Numbered from the stretch's first letter, positions 25,297 to 34,451 are shown. The stretch is DNA of 64,000 bases from Chitinophaga filiformis (GCF_900102545.1 NZ_FNBN01000001.1:447439-511438); one strand, 5' to 3'. The notes: generated by a model not told the origin, from the sequence alone. Translations and numbers: made by a program.

Positions 25297-25608
25297 TGAC
25301 CAGGAATGAGGGGAAAGATTGATTGACACAGATTTGTGATGCACTGAAATATTTTGAAAAAGTAGATTAGCAGCTAGTAACGTATTGCAATAATATTACA
25401 ACATACTACTAAGATAATCAACGCTTTATCCACTTATCAAGTACAGGAATTTCCTGTAAGCTCCCACACATCTGCATATCAGCTCATTATCCCGTCGTTT
25501 CGCACGTTCTTTTTTGTATTTTCGCGAATCAAGTTCTAAACCCTCTACCTTTCCACGGAATGGGATATGGCCAGGAATGCAACATAAATCAAGTATTAAA
25601 ATTTTTGT
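25297..25608. other. Intergenic region zapA-rny
   Basis: 312 bp with no gene. It holds a 17-bp perfect palindrome (25442-25458) and, nearer rny, a TATTTTCG box (25517-25524) one base off TAnnTTTG, with a TTTC at the place of a -33 element. A 6S RNA gene follows zapA in some proteobacteria; I see no 6S-like long hairpin here. Confidence 0.4.
25442..25458. promoter_or_regulatory. Perfect 17-bp palindrome upstream of rny
   Basis: TACAGGAATTTCCTGTA is a perfect palindrome around a central T, about 60 bp upstream of the putative rny promoter box. The size fits an operator for a dimeric repressor or activator. The regulator is unknown. Confidence 0.45.
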
Positions 25609-27174
25609 ATGGAAGTTACTTTAATGTCGACAATAGCTGCAGTGGTGGCATTGATCATAGGTATTTTGTTAGGTAAGGTGATTTTTGCCAAGAACACGCA
25701 ACATAAAATACAGGAGGCAGAATTACAGGCACAGAAAATAGTTTCAGAAGCACAGCTTACCGCAGAGAACCTTAAGAAAGACAGGCTGCTCGAAGCAAAA
25801 GAGAAATTCCTCCAGCTGAAAAGTGAGCACGAGAAAGAAGTTTTACAACGTAACCAGAAAATAGCAGATTCAGAGAACCGCATCAAACAGAAAGAGCAGA
25901 CGCTGAACCAGAAGACGGAGAACTTACAGAAACAGATGCAGGAGAATGAGGCGATCAAGGAAAACCTCAACCGCCAGATGGAACTGGTTGCCATCAAACG
26001 TACTGAACTGGAGAAACACCAGGAAGAGCATATCCGCCGCCTGGAAAAAGTAGCAGCCCTGACTGCAGAAGAAGCCCGCCACCAACTCATCGAGAGCCTG
26101 AAGGAAGAAGCCCGCTCACAGGCGCTGGCACACATCCAGGAGATTATCGAGGATGCCAAACTGAAGGCAAACAAAGAAGCTAAAAAGATCATCATACAGT
26201 CCATCCAGCGTACTGCTGCCGAGCAGACCATCGAGAACGCTATCACTGTGTTCAACCTGGAAAGTGACGAGATCAAGGGTCAGATCATTGGTCGTGAAGG
26301 CCGTAACATCCGCGCTATTGAAGCGGCTACCGGTGTGGACCTGATCGTAGATGATACCCCTGAGGCTATCGTACTGTCTTCCTTCGACCCATTACGTCGT
26401 GAGATCGCCCGTTTGTCCCTGCAACGCCTGGTACAGGACGGACGTATCCACCCTGCACGTATTGAAGAAGTAGTAGAAAAGACCAAGAAACAACTGGAAG
26501 AGCAGGTAATGGATATCGGGGAAAGAACCGTGATCGAGCTGGGTATCCATGGCTTACATAAAGAACTGGTACGCCTGGTAGGTAAAATGCGTTTCCGTTC
26601 TTCTTACGGTCAGAACCTGCTGATGCACTCCAAAGAAACAGCTAACCTTTGTGCTGTAATGGCAGCTGAACTGGGTCTGAACCCTAAACTGGCAAAACGT
26701 GCTGGTCTGCTGCATGACATTGGTAAAGTACCTGATGAAGAAACTGAACTGAGCCACGCCCTGCTGGGTGCCAAACTGGCTGAGAAATACGGTGAGCATG
26801 CTGCGGTAGTAAACGCTATCGGCGCCCACCACGATGAGATGGAAATGCAATATGTGATCTCCCCTATCGTTCAGGCTTGTGACGCTATCAGCGGCGCCCG
26901 TCCTGGTGCACGTCGTGAGATCATGCAGAGCTATCTGCAACGTATCAAAGACCTGGAAAACCTGGCCCTCGCCCATGATGGTGTGGAAAAAGCTTACGCT
27001 ATCCAGGCAGGCCGCGAGCTGCGCGTGATCGTTGAAAGTGATAAAGTAACCGATAATGACGCTGACCGTCTGTCTTTCGAGATCGCTAACAAGATCCAGA
27101 CTGAAATGCAGTACCCAGGTCAGATTAAAGTAACCGTGATCCGTGAGAAACGTGCTGTAAACGTAGCACGCTAA
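25609..27174 (+). CDS. rny: Ribonuclease Y
   Basis: 521 aa. A membrane-anchored endoribonuclease that starts mRNA decay. Domains: one N-terminal membrane helix ([20 protein letters not shown], about 6-25); a long charged coiled coil (about 30-200); a KH RNA-binding domain (about 212-275; [19 protein letters not shown]); and an HD phosphohydrolase domain (about 340-435) with AGLLHDIGK carrying the His-Asp metal pair and IGAHH. Length matches the family (about 520). It is complete and followed by a strong terminator. The coiled coil should tether it near the membrane in a complex with other decay enzymes, by analogy with Gram-positive RNase Y. Confidence 0.96.
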   Translation: MEVTLMSTIAAVVALIIGILLGKVIFAKNTQHKIQEAELQAQKIVSEAQLTAENLKKDRLLEAKEKFLQLKSEHEKEVLQRNQKIADSENRIKQKEQTLNQKTENLQKQMQENEAIKENLNRQMELVAIKRTELEKHQEEHIRRLEKVAALTAEEARHQLIESLKEEARSQALAHIQEIIEDAKLKANKEAKKIIIQSIQRTAAEQTIENAITVFNLESDEIKGQIIGREGRNIRAIEAATGVDLIVDDTPEAIVLSSFDPLRREIARLSLQRLVQDGRIHPARIEEVVEKTKKQLEEQVMDIGERTVIELGIHGLHKELVRLVGKMRFRSSYGQNLLMHSKETANLCAVMAAELGLNPKLAKRAGLLHDIGKVPDEETELSHALLGAKLAEKYGEHAAVVNAIGAHHDEMEMQYVISPIVQACDAISGARPGARREIMQSYLQRIKDLENLALAHDGVEKAYAIQAGRELRVIVESDKVTDNDADRLSFEIANKIQTEMQYPGQIKVTVIREKRAVNVAR

Positions 27175-27202
27175 ACCGGCAACTGTATAAAACCTATTTT
27201 AG

Positions 27203-27237
27203 AAGGCGTCCTGAAAACAGGGCGCCTTTTTTATTTT
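27203..27237 (+). terminator. Rho-independent terminator of rny
   Basis: 11-bp stem AAGGCGTCCTG/CAGGGCGCCTT (one G-T pair), AAAA loop, then a T-rich tract (TTTTTTATTTTT). Confidence 0.92.
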
Positions 27238-27294
27238 TAGTTTCTTACATTTAAGTTCCACGTATTCTTATAGCTTATTAAACCGTTCTGAAAA

Positions 27295-27894
27295 ATGAAA
27301 AAACTCCTCTTGCTGGCTGCTATCCTGTTCACGGGCAGCCCACTCATCTTCGCACAGAAACAGTCCCTCTTCAATGGCAAAGACCTTGAAGGCTGGAAGA
27401 TCTACGGCACCGAAAAATGGTACGTGGAAGACGGAACCCTGGTTTGTGAAAGCGGCCCCGATAAGGAATATGGCTACCTGGGTACCAACGAATCGTTCAA
27501 GAATTTTGAACTGACCCTGCAATTCAAACAGGAAGCTGATGGCAACAGTGGTGTATTCTTCCACTCTTCCATTGAAGGGACAAAGATCACCGGCTGGCAG
27601 GCGGAAGTTGCGCCTAAAGGCAAGCATACCGGTGGCATATACGAATCTTACGGCCGCGGATGGCTGATCCAGCCGGCAGCCGATAAAGAGCAGTACTTAA
27701 AAGAGGGAGAATGGAACACCATGAAGGTGATCGTCAAAGGCAACAATGTTACCACCTTCCTGAATGGCCATGAAATGATACAGCTCACAGACGACAAGAT
27801 CGGCGGCGCCAATGGTCAGATCGCTCTCCAGATCCATTCCGGCGGAGGTATAAAAGTGAGATGGAAGAATATTTCCATTACGAATCTTGACTAG
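27295..27894 (+). CDS. DUF1080 protein (3-keto-disaccharide hydrolase-type), secreted
   Basis: 199 aa with a signal peptide (MKKLLLLAAILFTGSPLIFAQ). A single DUF1080 concanavalin-like domain follows: SLFNGKDLEGWKIYG near the start, then GYLGTNESFKNFELTLQFK, NSGVFFHS, and the closing GGGIKVRWKNISI. DUF1080 proteins act on 3-keto-glucosides or bind glycans in the periplasm. It forms a single-gene unit between two terminators. A larger protein with two such domains is at 41219-42595. The exact substrate is not readable. Confidence 0.88.
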   Translation: MKKLLLLAAILFTGSPLIFAQKQSLFNGKDLEGWKIYGTEKWYVEDGTLVCESGPDKEYGYLGTNESFKNFELTLQFKQEADGNSGVFFHSSIEGTKITGWQAEVAPKGKHTGGIYESYGRGWLIQPAADKEQYLKEGEWNTMKVIVKGNNVTTFLNGHEMIQLTDDKIGGANGQIALQIHSGGGIKVRWKNISITNLD

Positions 27895-27908
27895 AAAATA
27901 AGGTACTG

Positions 27909-27952
27909 ACTGCGGTGGAGCACTCTCCGGGGGTGTTTCACCGCAGTTTTTA
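27909..27952 (+). terminator. Rho-independent terminator after DUF1080 gene
   Basis: Stem ACTGCGGTG (27909-27917)/CACCGCAGT (27939-27947), 21-nt loop, then TTTTATTT. Confidence 0.85.
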
Positions 27953-28102
27953 TTTACTGCGGATACCTGTAAACGACTTCGATGCTCCGACAGGAGTTAT
28001 GCCCTCCTCTACTATTTGACGAATATCAATCCTCAATCAAGAATTACCTGCTACCTTCGCTGCTGTCTAATCGTAAATTGATAATTCGTAACTGATAAAG
28101 CC

Positions 28103-28915
28103 ATGCTTCAACAGCAAATAAAAGACGCAGCCGCCTTTCTGAAAGACCTCCAGCCTGCCCGTGTAGGCATTGTACTGGGAACAGGACTTGGTCAACTGGT
28201 CAACCATATTAAGATCCAGCAAAGCATCCCTTATCACCAGATCCCTCATTTCCCGGAATCTACTGTAGAATCGCACAAGGGGCAACTGATCTATGGCCAT
28301 ATCGGGGATACACCTGTTATTGCCATGCAGGGCAGGTTCCACTACTATGAAGGTTATACCATGCAGCAGATCACTTTCCCGATACGTGTCATGAAAGCCC
28401 TCGGCATTCAGTACCTGCTGCTCAGCAATGCTGCCGGCGGTATCAATAAAGCTTATTCCAAAGGCGATATGGTACTTCTTGACGATCATATCAATCTTCA
28501 GACTGACAATCCACTACGTGGGCTTAATTCACCTGATTTCGGCCCACGTTTTCCTGATATGAGCCGTCCATATGATCCGGTGCTGGGCGAGGCTTTATTA
28601 ACGGCTGCTGCCTCCCTGGGATATAAGATGCACACTAATGGGGTATACGCTGCCGTTACGGGCCCCAATCTTGAGACAAGGGCAGAATACCGTTATCTGC
28701 GCACCATTGGTGCTGATATTGTCGGAATGAGTACCGTGCCTGAAGTGATCGTGGCTAACCAACTGCAGATACCCTGTGCAACAGTTTCTGTGATCACGGA
28801 TGAATGCGATCCTGACAACCTGCACCCGGTGTCTATAGAGGAGATCATCGCCGTGGCGGGAACTGCGGATAAGAAATTGAGTGAGATCTTTGCTGCGGTG
28901 GTGAGTAAGTTATAG
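28103..28915 (+). CDS. punA: Purine nucleoside phosphorylase (inosine/guanosine type)
   Basis: 270 aa. Splits purine nucleosides with phosphate to base and ribose-1-phosphate (salvage). Motifs of the trimeric family are present: VGIVLGTGLGQL, the YYEGY loop, LLSNAAGGINKAYSKGD, VTGPNLETRAEYRYL and the substrate-specificity segment GMSTVPEVIVA; Glu of the first and Asn/Asp of the later region select 6-oxopurines. Length is typical of the trimeric low-molecular-mass class. It starts at an ATG 50 bp after a TACCTTCG box that partly matches the phylum's promoter consensus. It stands alone; a MITE-like inverted repeat follows. Confidence 0.93.
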   Translation: MLQQQIKDAAAFLKDLQPARVGIVLGTGLGQLVNHIKIQQSIPYHQIPHFPESTVESHKGQLIYGHIGDTPVIAMQGRFHYYEGYTMQQITFPIRVMKALGIQYLLLSNAAGGINKAYSKGDMVLLDDHINLQTDNPLRGLNSPDFGPRFPDMSRPYDPVLGEALLTAAASLGYKMHTNGVYAAVTGPNLETRAEYRYLRTIGADIVGMSTVPEVIVANQLQIPCATVSVITDECDPDNLHPVSIEEIIAVAGTADKKLSEIFAAVVSKL

Positions 28916-28937
28916 CATCTTGTTATTGATCATAATG

Positions 28938-29041
28938 AGGGGCCTGACTAAAAAGTAAAATGAAGGCGTTCAGCATTGCGCAAAAGCAGTTTCGTCTCCA
29001 TTACCTTCACGAGAAAAGGTAGCCTTTTTAGTCAGCCCCTT
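28938..29041. repeat. Imperfect terminal inverted repeat element, about 104 bp (MITE-like)
   Basis: The left end AGGGGCCTGACTAAAAAG (28938-28955) and right end CTTTTTAGTCAGCCCCT (29024-29040) are inverted repeats with one bulged base. The 68 bp between them do not code for a protein. Sequences ending in GGGGCTGACTAAAA resemble the ends of transposase-bearing elements, so this may be a non-autonomous insertion. No target-site duplication is obvious. Confidence 0.5.
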
Positions 29042-29199
29042 TGTTTGTTTACCTCGTAGTAATGTCCCAAAGCCGGACAAATGATGTATTAAAACCGAAC
29101 AGGTTAGAACATATTAACATATCTATCCTACTGATCAATTCCGCATTATAGCCTGGCATCTTCTTAGCGCCCCATAGTCAGGCTTCAAATATTTGTCCC

Positions 29200-31632
29200 A
29201 TGCTCAAAAACTTTCTCAGGATCGCAATACGGCATATCACACGTAATAAGGTATTCTCTTTTATCAATATTGTCGGTTTCGCTATCGGGCTGGCCACCTG
29301 CCTGCTGATCATGCTATATATTCTTGATGAACATCGTTATGATAAGCATCAGGAATATGGTGACAGGAGTTACCGTATAGCCGCTGTCAACAATAAAGGA
29401 GAAAAGTGGGTGGCTTCGTCTGCACCACTCGCATCTGGTGTAAAAGACGCATTGCCGGAAGTGGAGCAGGTAGCCAGACTGCTGACATTTACCGATATTT
29501 CCAGGATGTTGTTTCAGTATAAGGAAGGAGCCGAGCAGAAGCAGTTATTTGAATCTAATGGTTATTATGTCGATTCTACCTTCTTTCAGATATTCAGCTA
29601 CAAGTTTATTTATGGTAATGCACTGACAGCACTGAATACGCCTAATAGCCTGGTCATTTGTGACGATATAGCCCGCAAATTCTTCGGACCTGTAAATCCT
29701 GTAGGAAAGCAACTTACTATCAATACGGCATTCGGACCGTTCAACTACACAGTAACAGGCGTTTTTAATGGCGAAGCAACCCGGTCACATATACCTGCCC
29801 GGTATTTCCTTTCCATGCGGAATAATGACATGTGGAACTGGACAAAACAGCAAACCAGTTGGCTTGGCAATAACATTTTCTATACCTATGTAAAATTGAA
29901 AAAAGGAACAGACGCAAAACGTTTTGAAGCAAAACTACAGTCGTTCTTTAATGATAAAACTGCAGCTGATATGAAAGCTGCCGGATTCTCCCAACGCCTG
30001 TACATACAGCCAGTTCCGGACATTTATCTTCACTCCTCTGCTCCTAATGAGATCGGGACGAATGGTAATATCATTTACTTATACATACTAGCCTCCATTG
30101 CTGCATTTATACTTGTTATTGCCTGCGTCAACTTCATGAATCTCTCTACTGCATCTGCTGAGAAAAGAGCAAGAGAAGTGGGTCTGAGAAAAGTATTAGG
30201 CGCTGGTAAGGGCGCGCTGGTAAGGCAATTTATCGGGGAGTCATTCCTTATGAGCCTGATGGCGCTGATACTTGCGTTCGCACTTGTGCTTGTGTTGTTG
30301 CCGTACTTCAATATACTTGCGCAAAAAGAGATCAGTTTATTCGATAATCCTTACCTGTTGTTATGGATCATTGCGCTCACCATTGCTGCCGGATTACTTG
30401 CAGGAGCCTACCCCGCTTTCTATTTATCTGCGTTCAATCCTATATCGGTACTGAAGGGTAAGATCCTGAACAACTTCTCTGCAGTAGCCATCCGCAGGGG
30501 GCTGGTCGTATTTCAGTTCACCATTTCGATCTGTCTTATTTTTGCGGCTATCGTCATCAGGCAACAGCTTCATTATCTAAAAAACCAATCGCTTGGTTTC
30601 CGTCAGGAACAGCAATTAATTCTGCCGCTCGGGCGGGCATTTCTGAACAGTGAAAATTACTATGCCTCGTTAAAGAATGAATTGACAGGCTACCCGCAAA
30701 TAAAGACTATATCCAGTGGTTCTGCCTACCCCGGCACTACAAACATGAGTGATATGCTGTTCTTCCCGGAAGGCGGGTCCAAAAGCGAGAACGTAGACAT
30801 ATATCTGGCTACAGTAGAAAAAGACTATATAGAAACATTGGGCTTTCAGGTGTTGAACGGCAGAACATTCTCAAAGGACTTCCCTGCCGATTCCGCCAGT
30901 ATCATCCTTAATGAAACTGCCGTGAAGGCTTTGGGTTATACTGCGGCCAATGCTGTTGGCAGGAAAATATACTATGACTTCGGTCAATTCCACGATAACA
31001 GGACGATCGTAGGAGTTGTAAAAGATTTCAATTTTGAAAGTCTTCACAATCCTATCCAGCCATATGCCTTTACCACCAACACTTTTGGCAACCAATATAC
31101 TTATGTTATCATCAACGCCGCTACGGATAATTATACGGAGTTACTTCAGAAGATCGGACAGGTCTGGAAGAAGTTGTTCCCAACTGTTCCCTTCGAATAT
31201 TCGTTTCTTGACAAGGACTTTCAACGTAGTTATGAGAAGGAACAACGCGCTTTTGTAATCATATCCTACTTTACGATTGTTGCCATCTTTATTGCCTGCC
31301 TGGGATTATTCGGTCTGGCAATCTTCTCCGCAGAACAAAGAAAGAGAGAAATAGGTATACGAAAAGTACTGGGGGCTTCTGTCAGGAATGTGGTTATATT
31401 GCTTTCGAAGGATTTCATTCAGCTGGTACTGATTGCTTTTGTGATCGCATCTCCGTTGGCCTGGTATGCTATGGATAAATGGCTAAGCGAGTTTGCTTTC
31501 CATATACAGATAAGCTGGTTAACATTCATTGCGGCCGGCATTCTGGCCGTTTTCATTGCATTACTGACGGTGAGCTCACAGGCAGCAAAAGCTGCTTTGA
31601 CCAACCCCGTGAAGACATTAAAAGCAGAATAA
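29200..31632 (+). CDS. ABC transporter permease, MacB/FtsX type
   Basis: 810 aa. Layout: N-terminal membrane helix (FSFINIVGFAIGLATCLLIMLYI, about 20-42), a large periplasmic MacB core domain (about 45-285), FtsX domain 1 (about 290-425; ASAEKRAREVGLRKVLGAGKG), a further helix and second periplasmic domain (about 430-670), and FtsX domain 2 (about 680-810; FSAEQRKREIGIRKVLGASV). The repeated R.REIG.RKVLGA motif links the coupling helices to the ATPase. Paired FtsX domains fused in one chain are typical of Bacteroidota. The ATPase is not encoded next to it, so it must be supplied from elsewhere. Such systems act on cell-envelope antimicrobials or lipoproteins; the cargo is unknown. Confidence 0.9.
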   Translation: MLKNFLRIAIRHITRNKVFSFINIVGFAIGLATCLLIMLYILDEHRYDKHQEYGDRSYRIAAVNNKGEKWVASSAPLASGVKDALPEVEQVARLLTFTDISRMLFQYKEGAEQKQLFESNGYYVDSTFFQIFSYKFIYGNALTALNTPNSLVICDDIARKFFGPVNPVGKQLTINTAFGPFNYTVTGVFNGEATRSHIPARYFLSMRNNDMWNWTKQQTSWLGNNIFYTYVKLKKGTDAKRFEAKLQSFFNDKTAADMKAAGFSQRLYIQPVPDIYLHSSAPNEIGTNGNIIYLYILASIAAFILVIACVNFMNLSTASAEKRAREVGLRKVLGAGKGALVRQFIGESFLMSLMALILAFALVLVLLPYFNILAQKEISLFDNPYLLLWIIALTIAAGLLAGAYPAFYLSAFNPISVLKGKILNNFSAVAIRRGLVVFQFTISICLIFAAIVIRQQLHYLKNQSLGFRQEQQLILPLGRAFLNSENYYASLKNELTGYPQIKTISSGSAYPGTTNMSDMLFFPEGGSKSENVDIYLATVEKDYIETLGFQVLNGRTFSKDFPADSASIILNETAVKALGYTAANAVGRKIYYDFGQFHDNRTIVGVVKDFNFESLHNPIQPYAFTTNTFGNQYTYVIINAATDNYTELLQKIGQVWKKLFPTVPFEYSFLDKDFQRSYEKEQRAFVIISYFTIVAIFIACLGLFGLAIFSAEQRKREIGIRKVLGASVRNVVILLSKDFIQLVLIAFVIASPLAWYAMDKWLSEFAFHIQISWLTFIAAGILAVFIALLTVSSQAAKAALTNPVKTLKAE

Positions 31633-31721
31633 CTTTCAATGTAATAAGAAGACGTATCAAAAATAAACGAGGGGCTTGAGAATCGCTTAAATGACTACCT
31701 GATCCCATCAGGTACCCAAAT

Positions 31722-31760
31722 AAAAAGTGGGTGTATCGTACTTTGATACACCCACTTTTT
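31722..31760. terminator. Strong bidirectional terminator between permease and scpB
   Basis: Perfect 16-bp stem: AAAAAGTGGGTGTATC (31722-31737) and GATACACCCACTTTTT (31745-31760), 7-nt loop. The A-run and T-run at the two ends allow termination in both directions between the two convergent genes. Confidence 0.93.
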
Positions 31761-31771
31761 ATATTCCGGAT

Positions 31772-33124
31772 TTATTTTTTATCGTCATCATCCTCTTCAT
31801 CGTCATCATCACCAAAGTCTCCATCCTTATAAAAACCTTCATCATCTACATCCTCTTCTTTGCCGCCCTCTTCATCATCCTCTAAATCAAGGTCATCCTC
31901 TTCATCATCTCCGTCTTCATCATCTTCTTCGTCATCAAAATCATCGTCCTCGTCTTCATCATCTTCATCACTATCTTCGTCGTCATCATCTTCCTCAACG
32001 TCATCATCGTCATCTTCTCCGTCTTCATCATCGTCGAAATCTTCATCATCTTCATCGCCGTCCTCATCGTCCTCGTCATCTTCAAAATCTTCATCATCAT
32101 CCTCATCTTCTTCATCCTCGTCATCGTCATCTTTAGGCCCCAGGTCTGCAGCTGCTGCCAGGAACGCGGCTATCTCATCTTCTGTAGCCACAACGTTATC
32201 GTCATCAGCAACAGGTGTATTATCTTCATCAGTACTTTGAGCGTCGTCCTCAGTATCCTCCTTGTCTTCCGCAGCCTTCGCCTGCTCTTCATCCATGGTT
32301 GGGATGTCTTCCACGACTACAGGTATAATCCCACTGGCAGAGGGTTCACTTTCTTCTGTGTCTTCCTGATCTTTCACCGGGATGTCTTCATCCACAACCG
32401 GAATTTCCTCCTGTACATCTACATGATGTCCATTGAGCCTGGTGGCGGGGCCATCGTCATGTGACAAGTCGCGTTCGACCAGTTCTCCCGTTTCAGACAC
32501 TACCATATTCAGGCCGTCTTCATCCGGGGATTCGGTATTACCTTCCAGGCCTACAAGTGTTGGCTGGATACTTTCATCTTCAAATACTTCCTTCAGTTTC
32601 GGCAGATCTTTAGGAGAGTTCAGACCGAAATAGTCCATAAAGGCCTTGGAGGTAGAATATAAAAGCGGTTTACCGGGCAGCGTTTCACTACGGCCGGAGA
32701 TCACGATCAATTCTTTTTCAAGGAGTTTCTGGATAGAGTAGTCAGTACTTACACCACGGATATGCTCGATTTCACCTTTGGAGATCGGTTGTTTGTATGC
32801 AACGATTGCCAGTGTTTCCAATGCTGCAGTTGAGAGGCGTTTCAGGAATTTCTCCCCGTTCAGCTGAGCGACCGTCTGGTAATATTCCTTTTTGGTCAGG
32901 AACTGGTAGCCACCACCGCTTTCTCTTACCTCGAAAGGATAGAACTCAGAGCTGTATTTCTCCTTGATAGCATCCAGTGCTGTCTCCACCTGTTCCAGTG
33001 AGGCACGGTCTTCCAGGAAGGCCAGCGCATTGTTCAACAGATCGAGAATTTCCAGCAGTGGCAAGGGCCTGTCTGCGGCAAATATCAATGACTCTATGTG
33101 CGGTATGATTTGTGAAAGTTCCAT
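31772..33124 (-). CDS. scpB: Chromosome segregation protein ScpB with a very acidic C-terminal tail
   Basis: 450 aa, ATG at 33124. Residues about 1-185 form the two winged-helix domains of ScpB (ELSQIIPHIESLIFAADRPL; LETLAIVAYKQPISKGEIEHIRGV; GRSETLPGKPLLYSTSKAFMDYFGL), which bind ScpA and the Smc complex. Residues about 190-330 are a low-complexity linker rich in Glu, Asp, Val and Pro. Residues about 331-450 are almost only Asp and Glu with rare Gly, Phe, Leu or Lys, ending in Lys-Lys. Most ScpB proteins are about 180-260 aa, so this extension is exceptional. Its DNA is a low-complexity run of GAT, GAA and GAC codons, prone to slippage. The complementary-strand poly-Ser frame is an artefact. 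ScpA is not in the window. Confidence 0.92.
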   Translation of the reverse strand: MELSQIIPHIESLIFAADRPLPLLEILDLLNNALAFLEDRASLEQVETALDAIKEKYSSEFYPFEVRESGGGYQFLTKKEYYQTVAQLNGEKFLKRLSTAALETLAIVAYKQPISKGEIEHIRGVSTDYSIQKLLEKELIVISGRSETLPGKPLLYSTSKAFMDYFGLNSPKDLPKLKEVFEDESIQPTLVGLEGNTESPDEDGLNMVVSETGELVERDLSHDDGPATRLNGHHVDVQEEIPVVDEDIPVKDQEDTEESEPSASGIIPVVVEDIPTMDEEQAKAAEDKEDTEDDAQSTDEDNTPVADDDNVVATEDEIAAFLAAAADLGPKDDDDEDEEDEDDDEDFEDDEDDEDGDEDDEDFDDDEDGEDDDDDVEEDDDDEDSDEDDEDEDDDFDDEEDDEDGDDEEDDLDLEDDEEGGKEEDVDDEGFYKDGDFGDDDDEEDDDDKK

Positions 33125-33182
33125 TACCCGGTTTTTCAGGATTCAGATGGGAATGGACGGGCCATTACCACATCTGTAAAAG

Positions 33183-33216
33183 AAAAAAGTCAAAGGCCGA
33201 AAATACAGCCTTTGAC
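33183..33216 (-). terminator. Rho-independent terminator of atpG
   Basis: Stem GTCAAAGGC (33189-33197)/GCCTTTGAC (33208-33216), 10-nt loop. On the minus strand it is followed by T6 (complement of 33183-33188). It lies 58 bp after the atpG stop and 59 bp before the scpB start. Confidence 0.88.
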
Positions 33217-33273
33217 CCTTATGAAGAAATCAAAATATTCTGATGTTAATTCGATGTGTATAAGTGGCTATGA

Positions 33274-34158
33274 TCAACCTTCCAATGCTGCTGCACCACT
33301 CACAATCTCAGTCAGTTCGGTTGTAATAGCGGCCTGACGTGCACGGTTGTAAGAGATCTTATAGCTACGTAATAGTTCGTTGGCATTTTCAGTCGCCTTA
33401 TCCATCGCAGTCATACGGGCGCCATGCTCAGAAGCGTTAGCATCCAGCATTGCCTTGTAGAGCTGAGTGTTCAGGATTTTAGGCATCAGTTCCGCGATCA
33501 GGGCTTTCTTCTCCGGTTCGAAGATGAAATCAGCACGGCTGGAGCTTTGGTCTGTATTTTCCACACGGGCTACGGGCAGGAACTGCTCAGATACATAGCG
33601 CTGGGTAGCAGCATTCTTAAATTCACTATAGATGATCTCTACTGCATCGTAGTTACCTGCAACAAAGCCTTCCATTGCGAAAGCAGCCGCCTGTTTTACG
33701 TGCTCGAAATCCAGGTGAGCGAACAGGTGCCAGAAAGTATCGTTCAGTTTATAACCATTCTTTACAAAGTGCTCGTAACCCTTTTTACCGATCGGCAGTA
33801 TTTCTACATGACCTTTGGCAAACTGCTCCTCGTATTTCTCACGGATCACCTGTTTGGTTAGCTTGATCAGGTTAGAGTTATAAGCGCCACATAATCCCCT
33901 GTCAGAAGTGATCACTATCAGCAGCACCTTTTCTACCTGGCGTTGTGCAGCCAGTGCCAGATCGATACTTCCTTCACTGTTGGAAACGATGTTCTTCAAC
34001 ATTTCCTGCAGTTTCAGCGCATAAGGGCGCATCAGCAAGATAGCATCCTGTGCACGACGCAGCTTGGCAGCACTTACCATTTTCATGGCTTTGGTGATCT
34101 GCAGGTTAGACTGTGTTGACTTTATACGGTTGCGAACTTCTTTAAGCTGACCGGACAT
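33274..34158 (-). CDS. atpG: F-type ATP synthase subunit gamma
   Basis: 294 aa. The rotating central shaft of F1. The N-terminal helix (MSGQLKEVRNRIKSTQSNLQITKAMKMVSAAKL) and C-terminal helix (NASEHGARMTAMDKATENANELL, ending RARQAAITTELTEIVSGAAAL) form the shaft, and the central VLLIVITSDRGLCGAYN segment is the Rossmann-like foot. It is complete. Unusually it has no atp neighbour: the gene upstream is a WG-repeat protein and downstream is scpB. It has its own TACCTTTG promoter box (34231-34224) and its own terminator, so it is a single-gene unit and must be balanced with the rest of the synthase from a distance. Confidence 0.95.
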   Translation of the reverse strand: MSGQLKEVRNRIKSTQSNLQITKAMKMVSAAKLRRAQDAILLMRPYALKLQEMLKNIVSNSEGSIDLALAAQRQVEKVLLIVITSDRGLCGAYNSNLIKLTKQVIREKYEEQFAKGHVEILPIGKKGYEHFVKNGYKLNDTFWHLFAHLDFEHVKQAAAFAMEGFVAGNYDAVEIIYSEFKNAATQRYVSEQFLPVARVENTDQSSSRADFIFEPEKKALIAELMPKILNTQLYKAMLDANASEHGARMTAMDKATENANELLRSYKISYNRARQAAITTELTEIVSGAAALEG

Positions 34159-34223
34159 AATGTTTTATGTATTACTTTATTTTGAATGATAATAAGGCCC
34201 GTTGGGGCTTTTCAATTTGGCTG

Positions 34224-34231
34224 CAAAGGTA
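34224..34231 (-). promoter_or_regulatory. -7 box TACCTTTG of atpG
   Basis: Matches TAnnTTTG with the preferred C after it on the minus strand. It lies 66 bp upstream of the atpG ATG. No clear TTTG -33 box was seen. Confidence 0.5.
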
Positions 34232-34451
34232 ATAAAAAACATGTCTAATTGAGCATGCGTTATAAAACATATCGTTGGTAGGTCATCACCGGGCACATTT
34301 CAAATCGTCCGGGATTGCCCCGGGCCATAATAAGCAGATCAAATTCCATGGGAGTTCCAGGTATAAATTCAATTCAGGGACACGCATGTTACGGTAATAT
34401 TGTCAGGAATACCAGATGGATCAATTCTGGCCACGTTACCGTGCATTATAC

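Noticed and set aside
25297..25608. 6S RNA gene downstream of zapA
   Set aside because: That neighbourhood is a proteobacterial feature; no long 6S-like hairpin can be drawn here.
31672..31720. Second copy of the MITE-like end (GAGGGGCTTGAG)
   Set aside because: Only about seven bases match and there is no inverted partner; treated as chance next to the strong terminator.
31860..32240. Long plus-strand frame coding for almost only Ser
   Set aside because: It is the complement of the Asp/Glu codon run in scpB (GAT/GAA read as TCA/TTC in another frame); no gene-like composition.
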